DNA of 47,942 bases, taken from positions 1 through 47,942 of the forward strand of contig JAFAZK010000003.1 in NCBI GenBank assembly GCA_019239825.1, given 5' to 3'. The translations under genes and the position numbers were made by a program. The notes under the pieces were generated by a model. That model was given only the letters and a program-made list of their open reading frames with translations, ran no database searches and had not been told where the DNA came from. This DNA comes from Verrucomicrobiota bacterium. Its GTDB lineage: Bacteria; Verrucomicrobiota; Verrucomicrobiia; Chthoniobacterales; JAFAMB01. This document shows, one piece after another, positions 41,887 through 47,942 of this stretch; position 1 is the first letter of the stretch, and each line of letters starts with the position of its first letter.

Positions 41887-42191
41887 AAATCTACGCGGAT
41901 GGAGGGTAAAGGTGGCTCGTGACAGTTAGAACTGTGGGCCTCTCCGCTGTTTCATGTGGGTATCGCGGCAGAAGAAGAGTCTGCTGCAAGGCCAGACTCT
42001 TAAGTGAACAGAAGAGCACAAAGGTCACTAAGGGGAATGGGCTCCTTAGGAGTGGCACATTTTGACAACGGTCTTTTCTTCGCGCCCTTGCGTGAGATTT
42101 TAATTCTGCCTGGATTGGCCTCGATCGCCGACTGGCGTTTCGATACTTTGGTACGATTGATTTTGTTGCGGGCTTCAGTCTAGTTGACCCA
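41887..42191. other. Divergent gap between FUSC and SDR genes
   Basis: Begins with repeat-like text (CAGATGAACACAAATCTACG; AAGAGCACAAAGGTCACTAA) of the type common in intergenic regions here, then the promoter side of the SDR gene with motif f at 42140-42159. No gene. Confidence 0.55.
42140..42159 (+). promoter_or_regulatory. Conserved 20-bp motif, copy f (before SDR gene)
   Basis: TCGATACTTTGGTACGATTG, ending 32 nt before the ATG at 42192. Shares CRATACTTTGGT with copy d. Confidence 0.6.
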
Positions 42192-42911
42192 ATGGACCAA
42201 GCAGAAACGCCAACAGCTATCGTTACCGGAGCGTCTAGCGGAATCGGGCTGGGTGTGACTCAAGCACTGCTAGAACGCGGCTGGCAGGTCGTGGCCACCT
42301 CCCGTGCGATCAGAACTTCGAAGGAGCTCAAGCCAGCTTCCAACCTCGTTCTGATAGATGGGGATGCCGGTAAAAAGGAAACCGCGGTCAAAGTCGTAGA
42401 GACCGCTATTAAACATTTCGGCCGTATCGATCTGCTGGTGAACAACGCCGGGATCTACGTTCCGAAAGCGTTCACCGATTACACCGAAGAAGACTACAAT
42501 CTGGTGATGAATACCAACGTGGCTAGCTTCTTTTACATGACGCAACAGGTCATTCCACAGATGAAAAAGCAGGACGCGGGGCATGTGGTAGACATCTCCG
42601 CCGTCATTGCCGATCAACCGAGTAGTGGCGCCGTTTTGGCGGTTTTATCGAAGTCGCCAATGCCGGCGGTTAGTAAGGCATTGGCGTTAGAGTACGCAGC
42701 GAACAATATTCGGTTCAACACGGTGTCCCCCGGCGTTGTCGATACACCGATGCACGCTGGCGGTAATCGCGAGGCGATGGCGAAGTTTCATCCCCTCAAT
42801 CGGGTCGGTGAAGTTTCTGATATTGTCGACGCGATTCTGTACTTACAGAACGCGACATTCGTGACCGGCGAGAACATCCACGTAGATGGTGGAGTGCATG
42901 CTGGCCGATAA
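42192..42911 (+). CDS. Short-chain dehydrogenase/reductase lacking the catalytic Tyr
   Basis: 239 residues, classical SDR fold: T-G-A-S-S-G-I-G at 12-19, N-N-A-G at 84-87, structural Asn near 107-109, Ser136 (D-I-S-A) and Lys154. The usual Y-x-x-x-K is A150-V-L-S-K154, so the acid-base Tyr is Ala. SDRs with a similar replaced motif exist, so it may be a subfamily feature, perhaps using another proton donor or acting as a binding protein. The C-terminal F-V-T-G-E-N-I-H-V-D-G-G is standard. Motif f 32 nt upstream ties it to the putative regulon. Confidence 0.88.
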   Translation: MDQAETPTAIVTGASSGIGLGVTQALLERGWQVVATSRAIRTSKELKPASNLVLIDGDAGKKETAVKVVETAIKHFGRIDLLVNNAGIYVPKAFTDYTEEDYNLVMNTNVASFFYMTQQVIPQMKKQDAGHVVDISAVIADQPSSGAVLAVLSKSPMPAVSKALALEYAANNIRFNTVSPGVVDTPMHAGGNREAMAKFHPLNRVGEVSDIVDAILYLQNATFVTGENIHVDGGVHAGR

Positions 42912-42932
42912 TTCGCTCGGCGATTGGTCTCG

Positions 42933-42955
42933 CTTGTCTGACGTCCTCAGACGAG
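42933..42955. terminator. Weak hairpin after the SDR gene
   Basis: GTCTGA (42936-42941) pairs with TCAGAC (42947-42952), with further partial pairing outside (CT/AG). No T-tract, so termination is only a guess. Confidence 0.25.
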
Positions 42956-43104
42956 CTGATAGGCGAACCGACCTTATAAACGATGCTGTCAGCGGTCGGC
43001 ACGTCAGAATATCCTTTCTGAAAAAACGGATTAAAGGACCGATGCGCAACTCTCCGGCGAAATAGACTTGTTCAGATAGTCATTTCAAGCGGATCCACGT
43101 ATCA

Positions 43105-43551
43105 ATGGACAATCAAACACCCGAAGACCCCTATCAAATATTGGCGCGGGAACGTAGCCATGAGGATTCGAGGCAAACTGTTGCCACCAATCGGATGTTG
43201 TTTCAGAGCCTCGTACTGATTAATGGAGGAGCAGCGATCGCCGCCCTGGCATACTACGGTGCCCACAATCTTTCGGGCGCGGGAAAATCGGCGGCGCTTC
43301 TGACCATAATTCTTTATTGTCTCGGAGTCTTTACCGCCGTGTTTGCTGGCCTCTACGTCAGGCGAACAACGCAAGAGTGGGAAAGTTTCTGGGAACTCAA
43401 GTCCTACCCCGATAGCGCCGAACAGGAGCGCATCATCAAAGGCCACCGCGAACACGCGGTAAGGAGCAAGCGCAAATCAGCCGCATTACTAATATCCAGT
43501 GAAGTGCTTTTTCTCGTGGCCAGTTTGTGTCTGGTAGTGTCGTTGGGATAA
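43105..43551 (+). CDS. Hypothetical membrane protein
   Basis: 148 residues with three hydrophobic segments (about 34-50, 60-82, 126-146). A charged N-terminal cytosolic piece and a polar loop (E-W-E-S-F-W-E-L-K-S-Y-P) between helices 2 and 3 end in a basic stretch (R-S-K-R-K-S). No family was recognised. It follows the SDR gene after 193 bases and is convergent with the next gene. Confidence 0.7.
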   Translation: MDNQTPEDPYQILARERSHEDSRQTVATNRMLFQSLVLINGGAAIAALAYYGAHNLSGAGKSAALLTIILYCLGVFTAVFAGLYVRRTTQEWESFWELKSYPDSAEQERIIKGHREHAVRSKRKSAALLISSEVLFLVASLCLVVSLG

Positions 43552-43630
43552 CGAGATGGGAGAGCAGAATTAGCAAGTGCCAGCCTTCGAAGAGAGTTCT
43601 CTAACCCGTGAGTACCGGGTACAACAGAAA

Positions 43631-43645
43631 ACGGCGACACGCCGT
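43631..43645. terminator. Small hairpin between converging genes
   Basis: ACGGCG-ACA-CGCCGT, a perfect 6-bp stem between the converging stop codons at 43551 and 43688. No poly-T on either side; possible bidirectional terminator. Confidence 0.3.
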
Positions 43646-43687
43646 AGAGTAGCAAAAGATGACCAAAAGCTGCGAATTGAAGCTGGT

Positions 43688-44092
43688 TTAACAGCTTGCA
43701 TCTAAATCGTAGCCGCGCGCTATCCATTCGCAGAATCGCTTAGCTTCACCTACCGTTTTGGCAGTGCTGAGTACGGCATAACAATCCCCGGCAAAAGAAA
43801 ACATTGCCCCGAACATTCCGCCAACCCCAGAACTGATCTCGAATTTTGCCGGGCCGATTGTGCCGACGAAATACTGAGCCTGGTCGTTGTTTTCCCATCT
43901 TATCACGCGATTACGCCTCCGATTTGAGCGGTCGGTGCAGCCGTTTGAATCATCGGATTCGAGGCTCAAGGTCCGGTCGGCGTCTGGTTGATCTTTCATC
44001 TCTGTAATAACCGTTGAATCATTTTCCGTGCCAAGATCGCCAGCGTTTAGAGCGTTTAGAACACTCTGATAGTGTGCTTCTGATAAAGGCAT
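43688..44092 (-). CDS. Uncharacterised small protein
   Basis: 134 residues if it starts at the ATG at 44092 (M-P-L-S-E-A-H-Y). The frame is open to 44452, but that upstream part is made of REP-type hairpins and looks non-coding. A later ATG at 43999 (M-K-D-Q-P) is also possible. The C-terminal half is convincing: W-E-N-N-D-Q-A-Q-Y-F-V-G-T-I-G-P, then a glycine-rich G-V-G-G-M-F-G-A-M-F and a helix A-K-T-V-G-E-A-K-R-F-C-E-W. No family was recognised. Confidence 0.55.
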   Translation of the reverse strand: MPLSEAHYQSVLNALNAGDLGTENDSTVITEMKDQPDADRTLSLESDDSNGCTDRSNRRRNRVIRWENNDQAQYFVGTIGPAKFEISSGVGGMFGAMFSFAGDCYAVLSTAKTVGEAKRFCEWIARGYDLDASC

Positions 44093-44701
44093 AACCCAGG
44101 GCTGAAGCCCCCTGGGCTGTTCTGTATAGCCGCTTCCGACTTCGCCCCATCCCCCTTTAGCTACGTCGGACAAGTCGCGGCAAAAATACGACACGTCCCC
44201 TAAAGGACGTTTTTCGTTTCGATATGATCCTCGTCCTCGAAACGGGCGTGACGGGTGAAAGAATAGCGTTCGGCGTTGGTAGCCGGCGAAGGTCAGCGGC
44301 TGACCATAAACCTGCCAAACGGTTACGAGTACGAGGCCGAAACAACGTGCAATTCTCCGTCCTACTAGTGGGACCGTCGGTACCGGATTCGAAACGAGAT
44401 CGCGTCGCGCCTGGTATCTCGCAGATATCCAGTTAGTCGGGCGACAGCTCACCCGGATTTTTCTGCATTCGTTCGATATTCATAATCCGCTTGCGAAAAG
44501 CATCTTGTGAACGCGTTTTCCATCCGTCATACTGGCTTGCGAAACGCTAAGTTTTGCGGCGGCGGGCTGCACGGTCTTGACACTACCCCAAAAAAAAGAA
44601 GCAAACGTTGATCTACGTGCGGTTACGAGGACGCGTCGATTCAGGTCCGTCCTTAGGGAACGAGAGTAAGAACTAACTAGTTTCAGGAGAGGAGAAATGC
44701 T
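44093..44701. other. Gap with REP-type hairpins, then fumC leader
   Basis: 44093-44245 carries hairpins; 44246-44690 shows no gene on either strand beyond frames crossing repeats. An AGGAGAGGAG ribosome-binding region precedes the fumarase start. Confidence 0.5.
44094..44245. repeat. Cluster of REP-like hairpins
   Basis: Three dyads: CCCAGGGCTGAAGCCCCCTG (about 44095-44118); CCCTTTAG..ACGTCG facing CGACACGTCCCCTAAAGG (about 44154-44215); and ATCCTCGTCCTCGAAACGGG (about 44226-44245), the latter related to the arms at 47487-47616. Confidence 0.6.
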
Positions 44702-46114
44702 GTGAGCAGTAGAGACACCAGAATAGAGAAAGATTCCCTTGGCGAAGTCAAAGTCCCGGCTGACCGGTTATGGGGAGCTCAAACCCAGCGCTCGCTGGAA
44801 CATTTCAGCATCGGCAAGGATTTGATTCCGCGAGAAATGATCAGCGCGTACGCCATTTTAAAGAAGGCGGCGGCTAATGCGAATCAGGCTGGCAAACGGC
44901 TGGACGAAAGGCGCCACCAGCTGATCGCTCAGGTTTGCGATGAGATACTCGCCGGCCAGCATCACGATATGTTTCCGTTGCACGTCTGGATGACGGGGAG
45001 CGGCACGCAGTTCAATATGAACGTTAACGAGGTTATTTCTAACCGTTGCTGCCAGCTCGCAGGTACTTCGCTAGGAAGCAAAGATCCAGTGCATCCCAAT
45101 GATCACGTCAACATGGCGCAGTCATCCAACGACTCGTTTCCCTCTGCCATGTACATCGCGGCAGCGCTCAATACGAAGCAGAGGTTGATTCCGTCTGTAA
45201 AGGCTCTGCACGACGCCATTGCGGTGAAGGTTGAGGAGTGGAAAGACATTATCAAGATCGGTCGCACTCACATGCAAGACGCGACTCCGCTGACGCTTGG
45301 TCAGGAGTGGTCGGGTTATCAAGGCATGCTCGTAGACAATCTCGAGCGGATCGAAGATGCCCTAAAGGGTGTGTATAAATTGGCACTGGGCGGCACCGCC
45401 GTTGGTACCGGCATTAACTCGGCGCCCGGTTTTGCTGAAGCTGCCGCTGCCGAAATCGCGCACCTGACCTCATTACCGTTCGTCACCGCACCGAATAAGT
45501 TCACCGTGCAGGGGTCTCACGATGCCTTAGTCCAGCTCTCTGGCGCGTTGCGCACTCTGGCAGTTTCTCTCTACAAGATGGGGAATGACATCCGGCTGAT
45601 GTCCTGCGGCCCGCGGGCTGGCTTTGCCGAGCTGCTAATTCCGGAGAACGAACCGGGCTCATCGATTATGCCGGGCAAAGTCAATCCGACCCAAGCCGAG
45701 GCTCTGACCATGATTGCCGTACAAGTAATGGCGAACGATGTAGCGGTGGGCTTTGGGGGAGCAGGCGGGTATCTCGAGATGAACGTTTATAAACCGCTGA
45801 TCATCTTCAATATCACCCATTCCATCACGATCATGACGGATGGTTGTATCAACTTCCACAAGTTCCTGGTTGAGGGTACGAAGCCCAACCTGAAAAAGAT
45901 CAAAGAATATGTCGATCGCTCATTGATGTTAGTGACCGCGCTTGCGCCTGTCATCGGCTACGATAAAGCCTCCCAGATCGCCCACTATGCCATGGATCAT
46001 GATCTCACCCTGAAGGAGGCCGCACTGAAACTCGGCTTCGTAACCGAGGAGGAGTTCGATCGGGTCGTTGATCCCGCCAAAATGGTCAAGCCGTATGTGG
46101 CGGCTGCGGGCTAG
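44702..46114 (+). CDS. fumC: Fumarate hydratase class II
   Basis: 470 residues. Interconverts fumarate and malate in the TCA cycle. The iron-independent class II signature [13 protein letters not shown] lies near residues 319-331; [14 protein letters not shown] and the active-site [16 protein letters not shown] and [10 protein letters not shown] segments are all present, so the enzyme should be active. GTG start at 44702 behind GGAGAGGAG. A two-codon frame ATG CTG TGA (44697-44705) overlaps this start. No TCA-cycle neighbour. Confidence 0.96.
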   Translation: MSSRDTRIEKDSLGEVKVPADRLWGAQTQRSLEHFSIGKDLIPREMISAYAILKKAAANANQAGKRLDERRHQLIAQVCDEILAGQHHDMFPLHVWMTGSGTQFNMNVNEVISNRCCQLAGTSLGSKDPVHPNDHVNMAQSSNDSFPSAMYIAAALNTKQRLIPSVKALHDAIAVKVEEWKDIIKIGRTHMQDATPLTLGQEWSGYQGMLVDNLERIEDALKGVYKLALGGTAVGTGINSAPGFAEAAAAEIAHLTSLPFVTAPNKFTVQGSHDALVQLSGALRTLAVSLYKMGNDIRLMSCGPRAGFAELLIPENEPGSSIMPGKVNPTQAEALTMIAVQVMANDVAVGFGGAGGYLEMNVYKPLIIFNITHSITIMTDGCINFHKFLVEGTKPNLKKIKEYVDRSLMLVTALAPVIGYDKASQIAHYAMDHDLTLKEAALKLGFVTEEEFDRVVDPAKMVKPYVAAAG

Positions 46115-46195
46115 CCGCCGCTCGCGTTCACGCAGTCGGTCGCTTAGGAATCGGCCGATGCTTAGCTTCCCGATTTGTGCGGAGATTAGAACGAC

Positions 46196-47476
46196 GTGGA
46201 CTCGAAGGTAAGAGACGACCACTCGCTAGTGAGGACGACTCTCGACCTGATGTTACAGGCCGGTAAGCTTCTTTTTGCGAACGGACAAACGACAGAGCGA
46301 ATAATGTGCGCTCTCAAGGAATTGGCGACTGCCGGCGGTTTTAAACCGGCCATCTTTGTGGAGTGGGGACAACTAAGAGTACATCTTGATAACGGGTTCG
46401 AATCGCATTCCGGAGCCATCTCCGTCGAACCGGCCGGCGTAGACATGAACAAGGTCAACGCCACGATGAGTTTGATCCATCGGGTGGACGAGGGGACGAT
46501 GGATCTCGCCGCCGCCCGATCGGCGCTACAAAGAATCTCTGAATCTCCGCCGGTCTTTTTGATACGTTTCGCCTTACTAGCGGCGGTTGGAGCGGCGGCT
46601 CTCGGAGTCATCTTTGGTGTAGATCATCCAACCACTCTCATTCTGATCGCCTTGGTTGCCGGTGCGGGTGCTTGCTTGCGGAGGTGGCTGGCCAAGTGCA
46701 GTCATAACCTTTTCATACAGCCTTTTTGCGCAGCTCTTTTAGCGGGCATCGTCGGAGCGATTGCGGTCCATCTGAACTTAAGCTCCGACCAAAGACTTAT
46801 CGCAGTTTGCCCCTGTATGATCCTAGTTCCCGGACCGCATCTTTTGAACGGCGCGCTGGATCTTGCCCGGGCTCGAATCCCGCTCGGGATCGCCCGAATC
46901 GTCTACGCTACGGTGGTTACTCTCACCATCTCTACTGGACTCGTGCTGGGCCTCGCTTGTGGGGGTGCCGGCCTGGCGCCTGGAGGTACCTCTACAATCG
47001 TGCCACTTGGATATGATGTCCTCGCGGCCGGAGTCGCCGTTGCGGCTTACGGGACCTTTTTCAATATGTCATGGTCGGTTTTGCCGATCCCCATCGCGGT
47101 CGGGATGCTCGCACACGGATGCCGTTGGGGCGCAATCACTCTAACAGGTGTGAACGCGGCAACCGGAGCACTGATAGCGTGCCTCATCGTAGGAATCATC
47201 ATGACCCCGATTGCGGATCGATTGCATTTGCCGTTTGCGGGTCTCGCTTTCGCCTCGGTGGTTTCTTTGATTCCTGGCTCGTATCTTTTTCGGATGGGTG
47301 GTGGAATGGCCAGTCTCCTCGCGTTCGGAACGAAGGCCAGTCCGGATCTGTTCTTCCAAGTCCTGGATGACGGAATTGGTGCGATCTTAATCGTCGTGGC
47401 GATGACCTTTGGCTTGGTCGCTCCAAGGATCTTTTGGCCAGAGAGCTTTCGCAAAGGAGAGCACAAAACGGTGTAG
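46196..47476 (+). CDS. Threonine/serine exporter (ThrE) family permease
   Basis: 426 residues, GTG start with GGAG 11 nt upstream. The N-terminal cytosolic DUF1212 part (about 12-130; A-G-K-L-L-F-A-N-G-Q-T-T-E-R-I and the V-E-P-A-G-V-D region) is followed by about ten helices comprising the ThrE and DUF3815-type halves (C-P-C-M-I-L-V-P-G-P-H and, later, S-L-I-P-G-S-Y-L-F-R-M). This full-length single-chain form is the Corynebacterium ThrE type, exporting Thr/Ser; related proteins handle other small acids. It follows fumC after 81 bases, so cotranscription is possible, but a functional link is not evident. Confidence 0.88.
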   Translation: MDSKVRDDHSLVRTTLDLMLQAGKLLFANGQTTERIMCALKELATAGGFKPAIFVEWGQLRVHLDNGFESHSGAISVEPAGVDMNKVNATMSLIHRVDEGTMDLAAARSALQRISESPPVFLIRFALLAAVGAAALGVIFGVDHPTTLILIALVAGAGACLRRWLAKCSHNLFIQPFCAALLAGIVGAIAVHLNLSSDQRLIAVCPCMILVPGPHLLNGALDLARARIPLGIARIVYATVVTLTISTGLVLGLACGGAGLAPGGTSTIVPLGYDVLAAGVAVAAYGTFFNMSWSVLPIPIAVGMLAHGCRWGAITLTGVNAATGALIACLIVGIIMTPIADRLHLPFAGLAFASVVSLIPGSYLFRMGGGMASLLAFGTKASPDLFFQVLDDGIGAILIVVAMTFGLVAPRIFWPESFRKGEHKTV

Positions 47477-47486
47477 CGGCATCGAA

Positions 47487-47616
47487 ATCGTCCTCGTCCT
47501 CGATTCGGGAGGCGTATGAGCGTCTCGAAGTGCCTGATCACTCAACGCGTCGAATGGATGGGACCTATAGGACCAATAGGACTTATGGGACGGACTTCGA
47601 GGACGAGGACGAGAAC
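47487..47616. repeat. TCCTCGTCCTCGA inverted pair with internal 9-bp tandem repeat
   Basis: AATCGTCCTCGTCCTCGATT (47487 onward) faces TTCGAGGACGAGGACGAGAA (47597-47616). Inside, nonamers GGACCTATA, GGACCAATA, GGACTTATG and the start of a fourth run from 47561 to about 47590. It lies between the stop codons of converging genes (ThrE and MFS). Confidence 0.72.
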
Positions 47617-47642
47617 GATTGCGCTGGGCGCTGCCGGCGTTC

Positions 47643-47942
47643 CTAACGCGGCTTAGGTTGGAGCCGGATCAGCGCGAATCCCACGACGCTTAGCATCGCG
47701 CACACGAGAAACATCGACCGATATCCGAAGAATTGGGCCCAACCGCCCGCCGAAAGACTGGCAAACAGAAAACCCGCATTGGCGGTGTTCGCGAACAAAG
47801 CGGCTGCTGCACCGGCCTGATTGGGCATAAGGGATTGCACGTAGCTGATACCCTGATAGGCGATCAATCCGATGCCGATAGCGCGCAATAGCTGCGCGCC
47901 CAACAATATGGACACAGATGGACCCCAAGCTATCACCAGAAA
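47643..47942 (-). CDS. MFS transporter, C-terminal fragment (5' end outside window)
   Basis: The last 99 codons; the frame is open through the right edge. Three hydrophobic helices. The motif L-M-P-N-Q-A-G-A-A-A-A-L-F-A-N-T followed by A-G-F-L-F-A-S-L closely resembles the SetA/SetB sugar-efflux type (M-P-G-R-A-G-x-x-T-x-L-F-T-N). The substrate cannot be assigned from this piece. Confidence 0.8.
   Translation of the reverse strand, partial: FLVIAWGPSVSILLGAQLLRAIGIGLIAYQGISYVQSLMPNQAGAAAALFANTANAGFLFASLSAGGWAQFFGYRSMFLVCAMLSVVGFALIRLQPKPR

Noticed and set aside
7976..42159. Reading the 20-bp motif as a plain extended -10 promoter (TGGTCTAAT)
   Set aside because: The TGn-TCTAAT part resembles one, but no consistent -35 element lies 17 bases upstream, and conservation over 20 bases exceeds a core promoter.
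1..47942. CRISPR arrays, tRNA or rRNA genes
   Set aside because: No regularly spaced identical repeats with unique spacers, and no cloverleaf or rRNA-like sequence was recognised in the gaps. The 9-bp tandem at 47561 is too short and has no spacers.

Overview
The window looks like a chromosome segment of a soil bacterium, most likely Verrucomicrobiota (Chthoniobacterales-like). The basis is large kinase-ATPase-histidine kinase fusions, kinases with an A-H-E-(I/V)-N-Q-P H-box, and gaps packed with short GC-rich dyad repeats. This placement is an inference; no rRNA, tRNA or phylogenetic marker lies in the window.

Layout. 1-7031: the tail of a histidine kinase, a secreted YHS-domain protein, a pyruvate:quinone oxidoreductase (poxB), then a signalling operon (DUF4118 histidine kinase, CheY/Rcp1-like regulator, REC-PAS-histidine kinase). 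7032-8102: a gap holding a probable frameshifted gene. 8103-12575: DoxX protein, a three-gene glycosyl-transfer operon (GT2, DUF2064, GT87-like) and a secreted protein. 12981-15233, minus strand: alpha/beta hydrolase, RidA-like protein, antibiotic-biosynthesis-type monooxygenase. 15526-26636: two translationally coupled giant signalling proteins of about 1,900 and 1,800 residues. 26781-30909: PAS-SpoIIE phosphatase, CBS-pair protein and, divergently, a DAC (DisA_N-like) nucleotide-cyclase protein. 31073-33880: small genes and an enoyl-CoA hydratase. 34079-39307: a third giant kinase. 39532-47942: FUSC permease, SDR, membrane protein, uncharacterised protein, fumarase C, ThrE-type exporter and the end of an MFS transporter.

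Four things stand out. (1) All three giant proteins carry a Ser/Thr kinase-like domain lacking the DFG aspartate (GFG in each) and with no evident VAIK lysine, ahead of an intact STAND-like ATPase and intact histidine kinase. They look like pseudokinase-gated sensor kinases, interleaved with a PP2C-type phosphatase and a divergent CBS/DAC pair. (2) A 20-bp motif close to CCRATACYTTGGTCYAATAG recurs six times, each time on the coding strand of the gene it precedes (DoxX, secreted protein, RidA-like, monooxygenase, enoyl-CoA hydratase, SDR). Three copies sit 31-32 nt before the start codon, suggesting an undescribed regulon of detoxification-type genes. (3) A REP-like hairpin lies in frame in the linker between pseudokinase and ATPase domains in two of the three paralogs. 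(4) Many dispersed dyad repeats fill the gaps, including a 270-bp MITE-like inverted repeat and a 150-bp element in inverted copies around the third kinase region.
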